NCBI GenBank assembly: GCA_035516175.1
Contig: DATJAO010000045.1
Location: forward strand, 1 to 64,000
Reading direction: 5' to 3'
DNA length: 64,000 bases
From: DASPSR01 sp035516175
Lineage (GTDB): Bacteria; Nitrospirota; UBA9217
Below are positions 27,105 to 36,106 of the stretch, piece by piece (the first letter of the stretch is position 1; each line of letters opens with the position of its first letter). The position numbers and the translations under genes were made by a program. Below the pieces are notes generated by a model, which ran no database searches, was not told the DNA's origin, and saw nothing but the letters and a program-made list of their open reading frames with translations.

Positions 27105-27626
27105 ATGTACCTCGACTGCAGTTTAAAAGTATTTAAGACCAACTTCGGCTGGGCCGGTATCGCGGCCTCGGAGCGGGGGATATGTAAGATTGTCCTGCCA
27201 AGAAAGGATAAGAATGCCGTTAAGAAGGCACTACTATCAGAGACCGGCGCTATCTCCCCGATTTCTAATAGGAAGCTTATTGAGCAAGCTGTAAAACTTC
27301 TCCAAAAATACTTCTCCGGCGAGCGCGTATCATTTGACCTTCCGCTCGATCTGCGTTATCATACTGATTTTCAGCGGGCGGTCTGGCGGGCCGCTGCGGA
27401 GATCCCTTATGGCGAGACGCAGGCCTATGTCTGGATCGCGAAGAGGGTCAAGTCCCCGCGCGCTGCGCGGGCGGTTGGCCAGGCGATGGGTGCGAATCCC
27501 ATCCCGATCATCATCCCCTGACACCGCGTGATCAGCTCGGCAGGTACGCTGGGCGGGTTCTCGGGCGGGATCGGGATGAAGAAGAGGCTGCTGGAGTTAG
27601 AAACCCATGAAAAGGGCAGCCACTGA
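27105..27626 (+). CDS. methylated-DNA--[protein]-cysteine S-methyltransferase with UGA at the active site (predicted selenoprotein)
   Basis: 173 codons, suicide repair of O6-alkylguanine. The family active site is PCHR. Here the frame reads NPIPIIIP, then TGA (27519-27521), then HRVISSAGTLGGFSGGIGMK and KRLLELE before a TGA stop at 27624. Everything else is intact: the N-terminal domain, YGETQAYVWIAKRVKSPRAA with the DNA-binding helix, RAVGQAMGANP and the C-terminal helix. UGA replaces exactly the methyl-accepting cysteine (codon 139), so selenocysteine is the simplest reading. A hairpin with a GCAGGUA-type loop follows. The alternative is a TGC-to-TGA null mutation or base error, but all flanking conserved residues survive. 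GGGGG lies 10-15 bases before ATG 27105. It sits downstream of murJ, same strand. Confidence 0.8.
27525..27555 (+). promoter_or_regulatory. SECIS-like hairpin in the alkyltransferase gene
   Basis: Stem CAGC/GCTG (27533-27536/27548-27551), extended by an inner G-C after a bulged UC and an outer CCGC/GCGG. The apical loop is GCAGGUA, about 18 nt after the UGA. The UGACAC context and a GCAGGU loop also occur in the Escherichia coli fdhF SECIS as I remember it. Stem length is modest. Confidence 0.5.
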
Positions 27627-27736
27627 GGCATTGAGACACAGCGTAAAAAACTTTATCATTGTTTCCCTTTGATCTCCGTGACGCTGTGGTTATACTGGAT
27701 TTTGATTCTTCATCAAAATCAAGGGACGAAAAAGAA

Positions 27737-28375
27737 ATGGTGTTAATCAGACTCATCGTAGGCCCGCTCCAGGTGAACTGCTTTATCCTTGCGGACGAAA
27801 AGACCAAGGACACCGTGGTGATAGATCCCGGAGAAGACGCAGAGGACATCCTCAAGATCATAAGGGACAAGGGTCTCAAGGTCAAATATATTGTGAATAC
27901 CCACGGCCACTTTGATCACGTGGGTGCGAACAAGGCCATCAAGGATGCAACGGGCGCTGAGTTGCTCATTCATGAGGGCGACGCACCCGTGCTCGCGTCT
28001 GCGCCGCAGCATTCCCGTGTCTTCGGCATGATTCCCGTGTCCTCTCCACCTGCGGACAGATTCGTGAAACACGGGGACGTGATCACCGCAGGTGAGGTAT
28101 CGCTCAGGGTCCTACACACACCCGGCCATTCGCCGGGCGGCATCTGCCTGCTCGAAGCGGGTATGGTCTTTACTGGTGACGCTCTCTTTGCCGGCTCTAT
28201 CGGGAGGACCGACCTGCCAGGCGGGGACCTCTCGACCCTGCTCCACTCCATCAAGACAAACCTCATGACCCTGCCGGACGACACCAAGGTTTTCTGCGGC
28301 CATGGCCCTGCCTCGACGATTGGCGATGAACGCCGGGAGAACCCGTTCCTGAATGCGGAATCGGGGTTCGAATAA
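27737..28375 (+). CDS. MBL-fold metallohydrolase, glyoxalase II-like
   Basis: 212 residues with the complete metallo-beta-lactamase signature: THGHFDH (zinc site 1 and 2), HTPGHSPGG, FTGDALFAGSIGRTDL and CGHGPASTIGDER. This subtype (YcbL/GloB-like, with the short C-terminus) hydrolyses thioesters such as S-lactoylglutathione or related persulfide substrates. The exact substrate cannot be read from sequence. ATG 27737 (MVLIRLIVGPLQVNCFILAD) is the standard start. A 27659 start would add an atypical 26-residue leader. It begins about 110 bases after the alkyltransferase gene. Confidence 0.9.
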   Translation: MVLIRLIVGPLQVNCFILADEKTKDTVVIDPGEDAEDILKIIRDKGLKVKYIVNTHGHFDHVGANKAIKDATGAELLIHEGDAPVLASAPQHSRVFGMIPVSSPPADRFVKHGDVITAGEVSLRVLHTPGHSPGGICLLEAGMVFTGDALFAGSIGRTDLPGGDLSTLLHSIKTNLMTLPDDTKVFCGHGPASTIGDERRENPFLNAESGFE

Positions 28376-28423
28376 TCCGGTTTTCCTTGAGGTTTTTTGG
28401 CTTGTGTGGTAAAGTTAGGGACA

Positions 28424-28513
28424 ATGGGAAAACGAGAAATGGAGAAAAGGGGAAATAGTGGAAAATTAATTTTTTGTTTTTTCCGCTAATCTTTTCACTT
28501 CCCCTTTCTCCCT
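28424..28513. repeat. long purine/pyrimidine inverted repeat before guaB
   Basis: The left arm (28424-28466) is G/A-rich with repeated GGAGAAA and GGGGAAA words. The right arm (28467-28513) is T/C-rich with TTTTCCGCTAATCTTTTC and CTTCCCCTTTCTCC. The arms pair over more than 25 bases with few mismatches. It could act as a weak terminator or structured leader before guaB. Confidence 0.5.
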
Positions 28514-28564
28514 ACGGTTATTCATGAAAATTCGCGGCAAAAATAATTCTGAAGGAGAAATTTC

Positions 28565-30025
<1,461 letters not shown>

Positions 30026-30151
30026 GATCAGACGAGGAATACAGTCTTTCTGAGGGCAGATGACAAAGGATTGCCCAAACTTTAGTCTAAGAGAAGAATT
30101 TGAATAGGATAACAGGATAGGAAGGCTGTTAAAATCCGGGTCTCCTAATCC

Positions 30152-30177
30152 GTCATCCCCATGAAAGTGGGAATCAG
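30152..30177. repeat. REP-like palindrome (GTCATNCCC...GGGAATC)
   Basis: GTCATCCCCATGAAAGTGGGAATCAGG matches the widespread intergenic palindrome GTCATTCCCGCGAAAGCGGGAATC. Another degenerate copy is at 48861. Confidence 0.5.
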
Positions 30178-30231
30178 GTGACCTTTTTATCCGCCTTTAA
30201 GTATACTCCTGTCAATCAGCAATATAGAATC

Positions 30232-30417
30232 ATGTCAAAAGGCACAAGCATCGAGAAAGCACAAAGCGAGAAGACCAATAAAACAGCGAACACTCACAGC
30301 TCTGAAAGCTTCACACCCTGCAGTCAGGACATGACCATCTGCGGGGATTGCGAAGGGAACCGTGCAAAGAAGAAGTGTCCGCGGCTAAAGGAGTGGCTGG
30401 CAAAGAGAGAGGGATGA
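30232..30417 (+). CDS. small cysteine-rich hypothetical protein
   Basis: 61 residues, highly charged and polar at the N-terminus. A C-terminal cluster of four cysteines (TPCSQDMTICGDCEGNRAKKKC) could hold a metal or Fe-S site. The frame is open from 30178, but ATG 30232 is the first good start. I do not recognise a family. It is short, so the call rests on the clustered cysteines and the hydrophilic, gene-like composition. Confidence 0.45.
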   Translation: MSKGTSIEKAQSEKTNKTANTHSSESFTPCSQDMTICGDCEGNRAKKKCPRLKEWLAKREG

Positions 30418-30584
30418 CGCCGCAAGAATTGCTTTGTGCTGCTTCTTGACATTTAAAACAGCATATCATCAAAAGGACATTCTTAAGGGATGTTATGTCC
30501 ATCCATAGTTCTTGCCAAAGTGTGCTCCCGTTAAGGTAGATCATTGTTCACGTGCAATGAGATCAAAAGGTAACAAGGTCCCAA

Positions 30585-30613
30585 TTGTATTTCGCTGAAA
30601 TTATCGATATAAT
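30585..30613 (+). promoter_or_regulatory. sigma70 promoter immediately before rluB-like gene
   Basis: TTGTAT (30585-30590), 17-base spacer, perfect TATAAT (30608-30613). Transcription should start about 30620, at the ATG itself, so the mRNA is predicted to have no or almost no leader. No Shine-Dalgarno sequence lies before the ATG. Confidence 0.65.
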
Positions 30614-30621
30614 AAAAAAAC

Positions 30622-32019
30622 ATGGAAGAACGATTACAAAAGATCATATCAGCCTCAGGAGTAGCATCGCGCCGCTCCGCGGAACAGCTTATCGTTGAAG
30701 GCAGGGTGCGCGTCAACGGCACGGTGGTGACCGAGCTCGGAGCCAAGGCAGACGCGAACAATGACCACATTAAGGTCGACGGCAAGCTCATCAATCCTAA
30801 GCAGCCGCGGACCTACATCATGCTGAACAAGCCCGCGGGCTATGTTACGACCATGTATGATCCTGAAGGACGACCCACGGTGCAGGACCTGCTCAAAGGC
30901 ATCAAGACCCGCGTCTATCCCGTCGGCAGGCTGGACTACAATACCGAGGGGCTGCTGCTCATGACAAACGACGGGGACTTCGCGCACCTGATTACGCACC
31001 CAAAACATGAATTTCCGAAGACCTATCTGGCGAAGGTCAAGGGTGTGCTTGATGAACGGTCGATCGAGATGCTTGAAAAGGGCATGTTCCTTCAGGACGG
31101 CAAGACCGCGCCCGCGAAGGTCAAAAAAATCCGCAAGGAAGAAGTGAACTCCTGGGTGGAGATTACGATCCATGAGGGGCGGAAACGCCAGGTGCGCCGC
31201 ATGTTCGACCATGTGGGGCGTTCGGTAATCAAGCTCAAGAGGATCAGAACGGGCGGCCTGTCGCTCGGCGATCTCCCTGAAGGAAGATTCCGTCACCTGA
31301 CGCTTGATGAGGTTAAGACGCTGAGGGAAACTGCCCTGAAAACAGATGACAGCGGTCATCATGTCCGAGTATATAGGCCGGCAGTCAAAACTTTGGGCGC
31401 AGTGGAGGACGTAAGACGAAGGACGATGGATGAAGGACGCCAGAGGACTGAATCCAGAACGCATAAAACTGAAAACAAAGTAAGCCCTCGGGAAGGTAAA
31501 AGTCATCAATTAAAATTTAGCGGCCAGAGACCCAGTGAAGGCTGGGTTAGGCGCCCAAGGACAAGGATCATGCAGGATACGAGGGGAGGGAAAAGGCGGA
31601 ACAAAGATCCATGGGCAAATCAGGGTGTACGACGAGGAATAAGCGGCACGGGCGTAAGTGAACGTAAGGACAGCTTGATTTCGCGGGGAGTCAGCAGCCC
31701 CAGGCTGGATGTCAGGAGACAGCATTCGGGCGAAAGCCGTAGCACATGGCCCGGACGTGAGACAAAGAGTAAGGAACAGGGCGGATATGCGGGAAGCTTC
31801 AGCCATCAAAGATTGAGAGGTCATAGCCCAGCATCAAAAGCTGCCTCCCGCAGGCCTGAAACGGGGACTGCTACGTGGAGACCGAAGGACAGACTAAAAC
31901 CGGAACAAAGGTTCGGCAGCAAGGGGCCAGCGTCCAAGAGAGAGGGGCCATCCCAGGGGACGAGGCCAGATTCGAGAAGCCGGGGGAGAGGTGTCAGCAA
32001 GAGAGGGTCAAGACGCTAG
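30622..32019 (+). CDS. 23S rRNA pseudouridine synthase, RluB-like, with a long basic tail
   Basis: 465 residues. S4 RNA-binding domain (residues 1-60: MEERLQKIISASGVASRRSA) and a RsuA/RluB-type catalytic domain with catalytic Asp in GRLDYNTEG and HEGRKRQVRRM. These enzymes isomerise uridine in the large-subunit decoding neighbourhood. Residues about 240-465 are an Arg/Lys/Gly/Ser-rich, low-complexity tail (many RP, KD, SRG) that the family core lacks. It could be a disordered RNA-binding extension. No Shine-Dalgarno site is seen. The promoter's -10 is eight bases before the ATG. Confidence 0.9.
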   Translation: MEERLQKIISASGVASRRSAEQLIVEGRVRVNGTVVTELGAKADANNDHIKVDGKLINPKQPRTYIMLNKPAGYVTTMYDPEGRPTVQDLLKGIKTRVYPVGRLDYNTEGLLLMTNDGDFAHLITHPKHEFPKTYLAKVKGVLDERSIEMLEKGMFLQDGKTAPAKVKKIRKEEVNSWVEITIHEGRKRQVRRMFDHVGRSVIKLKRIRTGGLSLGDLPEGRFRHLTLDEVKTLRETALKTDDSGHHVRVYRPAVKTLGAVEDVRRRTMDEGRQRTESRTHKTENKVSPREGKSHQLKFSGQRPSEGWVRRPRTRIMQDTRGGKRRNKDPWANQGVRRGISGTGVSERKDSLISRGVSSPRLDVRRQHSGESRSTWPGRETKSKEQGGYAGSFSHQRLRGHSPASKAASRRPETGTATWRPKDRLKPEQRFGSKGPASKREGPSQGTRPDSRSRGRGVSKRGSRR

Positions 32020-32207
32020 ATCAGATTAAGCAGGAAACCGCAGGTCGAGGTGAAAAGCGTGACGGAGAGGGAGTGAACACCAATTATCAGGCATCAATAA
32101 TCAAATAAAACCAGTGGTCAAACGACAATGATCAATAATATAATGTGTTTGGTCCCCGAGATTTGTTATATTTGTGATATGGGTTTTGACGATTGGAGCT
32201 TGACTCT

Positions 32208-32492
32208 ATGGAGACTCTTCGCGCACGGGTGATCATCCACGGGTTTGTGCAGGGCGTGTTCTTCCGCGCCAGCACCAAGGACGAGGCTGTCCGGCTCGGC
32301 GTGGGAGGCTGGGTCAGGAATCTTCCCGATGGCGCGGTGCAGGCGCTCTTCGAAGGGGAGAAGAAAAAAGTCGAGGAGATCATTGGCTGGTGCCACAAAG
32401 GCCCCTCCGGCGCGCGAGTGAGCAAGGTTGATGTTTTCTGGGAACCGTATACAGGAGAACATAAGCATTTCGATATCCGTTATGGCAGGTAG
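32208..32492 (+). CDS. acyP: acylphosphatase
   Basis: About 94 residues, hydrolysing acyl phosphates such as carbamoyl or acetyl phosphate. The active loop is GFVQGVFFRAST (phosphate-binding Arg), and the catalytic Asn is in GWVRNLPDGAVQALFEG. Both are complete, and the C-terminal HKHFDIRYGR is typical. The alternative TTG 32193 adds five residues; ATG 32208 has GGAG about nine bases upstream. It overlaps the following lipoprotein gene by 11 bases. Confidence 0.94.
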   Translation: METLRARVIIHGFVQGVFFRASTKDEAVRLGVGGWVRNLPDGAVQALFEGEKKKVEEIIGWCHKGPSGARVSKVDVFWEPYTGEHKHFDIRYGR

Positions 32493-33201
32493 ATCCCTTT
32501 TGCTAGGCTTGGCTATCATCCTCGGCCTAATCTCATGCAAGGCCGAGAAGCCGCAGGCTCCCAAGAAACCCACACCCATCGTGATCGTGAAGCCGAAGCC
32601 TCCGGTGCTTGGCCAAGATCAACGCGCAGAGCTTGGTTTTCCTCCCGAGATAATATCCCAGCTAGAGATCGCCGCAGGTGCGGAGGCAGAGCCCTTCTTT
32701 ATGACTGTCGTCATCCCCTCGGAAAACTTGAAGGGCGAAAAAGGTATTGAACAAGACCGATTGGTGGGTTTCAGCGTGCGCGCCAAAAACGCTGATGAAA
32801 TCATTTCTTCCTTCCGGCCGTCATTGCGCACAAAAGGATACCTCCTCTTCAGGAGCCATAAGGGCTACGGCACATTGCCGGACATCGTCACGGTGATCAA
32901 GGGCAACAGTACCTATGACATCCTGAAGATCCAGGGGACAGAGGCATCGAACTACCAGTTGGACACCAAAGAGATCATCGCGTGGCTCAAGGAACAGCAG
33001 AAACAGGCCTCGTTTGTGATAACAGGAGCGGGAACTGACTGGCTCGAAGCGCGATTCATCAAGCCGCCCACAAACATGCAGGCTTTTGCCCAGATTGTCC
33101 GGTCTTTTGCTCCGGACGTTATCGATCCGGAGAAGGGGACCGCTGACAAGCTGGCGGAGAAGATGGAGAAGATGAACGGATTTTACCTCAAGTGGGATTG
33201 A
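32482..33201 (+). CDS. DUF4253 domain lipoprotein
   Basis: 239 residues. Signal with lipobox (LGLAIILGLISC, Cys 19), then a Pro/Lys-rich linker (KAEKPQAPKKPTPIVIVKPK) and a globular part. The C-terminus (WLKEQQKQASFVITGAGTDW, LEARFIKPPTNMQAFAQIV and the end FAPDVI...FYLKWD) matches DUF4253. The start ATG 32482 overlaps acylphosphatase. Function unknown; envelope location is inferred. Confidence 0.7.
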   Translation: MAGRSLLLGLAIILGLISCKAEKPQAPKKPTPIVIVKPKPPVLGQDQRAELGFPPEIISQLEIAAGAEAEPFFMTVVIPSENLKGEKGIEQDRLVGFSVRAKNADEIISSFRPSLRTKGYLLFRSHKGYGTLPDIVTVIKGNSTYDILKIQGTEASNYQLDTKEIIAWLKEQQKQASFVITGAGTDWLEARFIKPPTNMQAFAQIVRSFAPDVIDPEKGTADKLAEKMEKMNGFYLKWD

Positions 33202-33209
33202 TCTGACAC

Positions 33210-34136
33210 ATGATGAATGACAGAGATCAATGTTCAGCAAAGACAGGACCTGCCAAGAAAATAATTATGAACGCCCTCCTCTCTCTCCTTCTACTGACAA
33301 TCGCCCTCTCCTTCATCCTCGTCTATGCGAATACCCACCCTCCGCGGTATACTCTCCACGTAGCGCCGTCCGAATATCAGGCAGATTATGAAACTGTATC
33401 TTTTATCAGCGAGGACGGTGTTCCCTTAAAGGGTTGGCTCGTCAAACCACCTCATCCCCGCGCAAAATCCCCGGCCATAATCATCTGCCACGGCGTGGGC
33501 GCGAATAAATCCGATTTTACCGAGCTCGCGGCATCACTTGCGAGGCGGGGATATTTTGTCCTCCTGTTCGATTTCCGGGCGCATGGAGAGAGCAGCGGAA
33601 GCAGAACGTCGCTCGGTTACCATGAGCAGAAGGACGTTCTCGCAGCGTTCAGCATGCTCAAATCACGGGAGGAAATTGACCCCCAGTGTATCGGTATCTA
33701 TGGGTTTTCCATGGGGGGGGCCACAGCTATCCTTACTGCGGCACAAACCGGCGCGTTCTCAGCCATCGTGGCCGACAGCGCCTTTACGAGCCTCAAGGAC
33801 CAGGCGAGGATCGCGGTCACAAGCTTCTACCACCTTCCATCCTTTCCATTCCTTCATCTCGCTGTCATTGGTTACGAGCTCTACTTCCGGACCCGGATTG
33901 AAAACGTCGCGCCGGTGAATGTGATAGCTAAGATGTCTCCCATACCCATCCTCATCATTGCTGGTGAGGGGGACAAACTCATTCCCGCAGAAAACGGTCA
34001 ACGGCTCTTTGCTGCAGCCGGCGAGCCAAAAGAGCTCTGGATCATCCCCGGTGCAGACCATGGTGGCACGTTCGTAGCTGCAGGGAGCATGTACGGGAAA
34101 AAAGTGGGGGAGTTTTTTGATAAGAACCTTAAATAG
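33210..34136 (+). CDS. alpha/beta hydrolase, membrane-anchored
   Basis: 308 residues. An N-terminal membrane helix (NALLSLLLLTIALSFILVY) anchors a serine hydrolase in the envelope. Catalytic features: oxyanion ICHGVGANKS, nucleophile elbow GFSMGG, acid region AGEGDKLIP and catalytic His in PGADHGG. The layout is like the BAAT/FrsA/YfhR-type family. Substrate unknown. Start ATG 33210 lacks a strong ribosome site. An in-frame ATG at 33267 would start just before the helix. Short spacing to the DUF4253 gene suggests one transcript. Confidence 0.85.
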   Translation: MMNDRDQCSAKTGPAKKIIMNALLSLLLLTIALSFILVYANTHPPRYTLHVAPSEYQADYETVSFISEDGVPLKGWLVKPPHPRAKSPAIIICHGVGANKSDFTELAASLARRGYFVLLFDFRAHGESSGSRTSLGYHEQKDVLAAFSMLKSREEIDPQCIGIYGFSMGGATAILTAAQTGAFSAIVADSAFTSLKDQARIAVTSFYHLPSFPFLHLAVIGYELYFRTRIENVAPVNVIAKMSPIPILIIAGEGDKLIPAENGQRLFAAAGEPKELWIIPGADHGGTFVAAGSMYGKKVGEFFDKNLK

Positions 34137-34248
34137 TATTCGCTACAGAGGCAAAGAGGAGGACATAGGTCATATCGCTACCGATTTTGCCGATAATTTA
34201 TTTTTTCCATGGCGAATCGTTACACAGAATCCAAGGTCGTGTCTTGTT

Positions 34249-34277
34249 TTGACATGATTGCATTTTTGCGATAAGAT
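34249..34277 (+). promoter_or_regulatory. sigma70 promoter for tsaB
   Basis: TTGACA (34249-34254), 17-base spacer, TAAGAT (34272-34277). The predicted transcription start coincides with GTG 34284, so a leaderless or near-leaderless mRNA is expected. Confidence 0.7.
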
Positions 34278-34283
34278 AATTCT

Positions 34284-34982
34284 GTGAACATCCTCGGCAT
34301 CGAGACATCAACTAAAACCGGCAGCGTCGCTATCGTTTCCGAAGACGGCGTCGTGGCACAGTACAGTCTGAACATCGAGGTGACGCACTCTGAAAGATTA
34401 ATGTCCACTATCGACCGGGTGCTCAAGGATACGGGACTTGCGGTGCACGATCTCGACGGTTTTTCCGTGGCTATCGGCCCGGGCTCATTCACAGGCCTCA
34501 GGATCGGTCTGTCCACAGTAAAGGGCCTGGCGCTCGCAACAGGCAGGCCGATAGCTGCTGTGCCTACGCTCCAGGCGCTCGCGTGGAACCTGCCGTATTG
34601 CGCATACCCGGTCTGTACCCTTCTCGATGCCCGCAAGAACGAGGTTTATGCCTCGCTCTACCGATTCGATGGGACAGCGCTAGTACAGATTCTACCGGAG
34701 GCCGCGATGTCCATTTTCAGGCTCGCTGGGCAGATCAGTGAAAAAGTGGTGTTCACCGGAGAGGGGTCTCGAATCTACCGAAACGGAATACAGGAGTTGT
34801 TCGGTGAGCGGGCGGTGTTCGCCCCGCATTCCGCAGTTCTTCCTTCCGGGGCGAAGGTCGCGGAGATAGGGCTGGACATGATAAAAAGCGGTAGGCAGGC
34901 TGAACCGGACAGATTGACACCCCTGTATATTCGCAGACCTGAGGCCGAAGTGGCGTGGGAAAAGAAAGAGAAATTACGATAG
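34284..34982 (+). CDS. tsaB: tRNA threonylcarbamoyladenosine biosynthesis protein TsaB
   Basis: 232 residues, an ASKHA-fold pseudo-kinase partner of TsaD and TsaE in making t6A37 of ANN-decoding tRNAs. N-terminal MNILGIETSTKTGSVAIV is the family start; then HSERLMSTIDRVL, and SVAIGPGSFTGLRIGLSTVK is the signature. GTG 34284 is chosen because it begins the conserved motif. No Shine-Dalgarno precedes it, but a strong promoter ends six bases before. It overlaps rimI by 28 bases, the usual tsaB-rimI pairing. Confidence 0.94.
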   Translation: MNILGIETSTKTGSVAIVSEDGVVAQYSLNIEVTHSERLMSTIDRVLKDTGLAVHDLDGFSVAIGPGSFTGLRIGLSTVKGLALATGRPIAAVPTLQALAWNLPYCAYPVCTLLDARKNEVYASLYRFDGTALVQILPEAAMSIFRLAGQISEKVVFTGEGSRIYRNGIQELFGERAVFAPHSAVLPSGAKVAEIGLDMIKSGRQAEPDRLTPLYIRRPEAEVAWEKKEKLR

Positions 34983-35458
34983 ACTTCATGAGAAAGGAGG
35001 ACATTGACCAAGTCCTCGCTATCGAGCGGACTTCTTTCAGCATGCCCTGGTCTAGGAACCTTTTCCTGTCAGAGTTCCGCAGCCCCCTTGTCTCCACCCT
35101 CTTTGTCTCGCTCTCAAGCACGGCACCAAAGCGCATCGTGACGGGCTATGTCGTATTCTGGCTTGTGGCTGATGAGATGCACATCTTGAACCTTGCCGTG
35201 ACGCCGGGACAGAGGCGGCGTGGGATAGCCAGGCGTCTCGTACTCACCGGGATCAAACATGTCTATGCCAAAGGCGCTCACCGGGCATTTCTCGAAGTGA
35301 GGGCCTCGAATATGATTGCCCAGAAGCTTTATTCGAGTCTGGGATTCACCGGCACTTCCGTGAGGAGAAACTACTATGATTCACCAGTAGAGGACGCTGT
35401 AGTAATGACGCTCGAGCAGGGTGCATTCCTGAGTCTTGCCGAGCTCAAAGAAACTTGA
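34955..35458 (+). CDS. rimI: ribosomal-protein-alanine N-acetyltransferase, RimI-like
   Basis: 167 residues, GNAT-fold N-acetyltransferase. AIERTSFSMPWSRNLFLSEF is the RimI-type N-terminal motif. The acetyl-CoA-binding P-loop is VTPGQRRRGIARRLV, followed by FLEVRASNMIAQKLYSSLGF and RRNYYDSPVEDAVVMTL. In Escherichia coli RimI acetylates bS18; the same specificity here is assumed, not shown. Start GTG 34955 lies within tsaB, so translation is coupled. The first 12 residues are not conserved, and a later start is possible. Confidence 0.9.
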   Translation: MGKEREITIDFMRKEDIDQVLAIERTSFSMPWSRNLFLSEFRSPLVSTLFVSLSSTAPKRIVTGYVVFWLVADEMHILNLAVTPGQRRRGIARRLVLTGIKHVYAKGAHRAFLEVRASNMIAQKLYSSLGFTGTSVRRNYYDSPVEDAVVMTLEQGAFLSLAELKET

Positions 35459-35586
35459 TAACAAGTTGTTTTTAAAGATATTTTAGATGCTTGCCTTTTT
35501 TATGGAAATGTGATACATATCTAAATAGAAAAATGCTTCCCGCACGACCTTCTCATCTACATTAAACCCTAAAGGAGGGCTGCATT

Positions 35587-35823
35587 ATGAATGTGGAGGT
35601 AAATGAAGAAGTACTTAGGGAAAAACTCAGGGTAGAGAACCCTGAGTTCCAGAAATGGGAGCAGGAACATCGGAAGTTGGAAGACACCTTAATGAGCTTC
35701 GAGTCCCACCGGTACCTCACTCCTGAAGAAGAAATGGAGCGGAAACGGGTCCAGAAACTGAAACTGGCGGCAAAAGACAGGATGATGGAAATACTTAGGC
35801 GTTCGAGAGTCGGACAGGCCTGA
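35587..35823 (+). CDS. DUF465 (YdcH) family small protein
   Basis: 78 residues, helical, with the DUF465 pattern HRKLEDTLMSFESHRYLTPE then KRVQKLKLAAKDRMMEILRR. A strong AAAGGAGGG site precedes ATG 35587. Two terminators follow directly, so it is transcribed independently of the ilv cluster. Function unknown. Confidence 0.85.
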   Translation: MNVEVNEEVLREKLRVENPEFQKWEQEHRKLEDTLMSFESHRYLTPEEEMERKRVQKLKLAAKDRMMEILRRSRVGQA

Positions 35824-35830
35824 GAGCGTG

Positions 35831-35866
35831 AAGGCAAGGTAAAAGAAACCTTGCCTTTTATGTTTT
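35831..35866 (+). terminator. intrinsic terminator after the DUF465 gene
   Basis: AAGGCAAGGT (35831-35840) pairs with ACCTTGCCTT (35848-35857). TTATGTTTTTT follows. Confidence 0.85.
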
Positions 35867-35888
35867 TTCCTCCCTAAGGGAAGAGAGA

Positions 35889-35926
35889 ATCCCTCTTTAC
35901 AAGAGAGAGTAAAGGGGGATTTTTTT
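35889..35926 (+). terminator. second intrinsic terminator
   Basis: Twelve-base-pair stem ATCCCTCTTTAC/GTAAAGGGGGAT (35889-35900/35909-35920), one T-G pair, followed by TTTTTT. It insulates the ilv operon from upstream transcription. Confidence 0.85.
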
Positions 35927-35927
35927 A

Positions 35928-35956
35928 TTGACTCTCTTCCTGTATCTATGTTAAAA
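35928..35956 (+). promoter_or_regulatory. possible sigma70 promoter for the ilv/leu cluster
   Basis: TTGACT (35928-35933), 17-base spacer, TTAAAA (35951-35956). It starts right after the second terminator and about 150 bases before ilvD. No T-box or leader peptide rich in branched-chain codons was recognised in the leader. Confidence 0.45.
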
Positions 35957-36106
35957 ATAACAAATAACGGCTTGAAAAATTCCATCTTCTCCATTGCGCG
36001 GCGTTCTCCATAATCGCGGCGTACTTGTCTGTACGTTTCGTTAGTCTGAATGTGCGCGCCTATCTGGGACTATTTTCTGTGCCGCTAAATTTTTAGGAGT
36101 GCTGAA

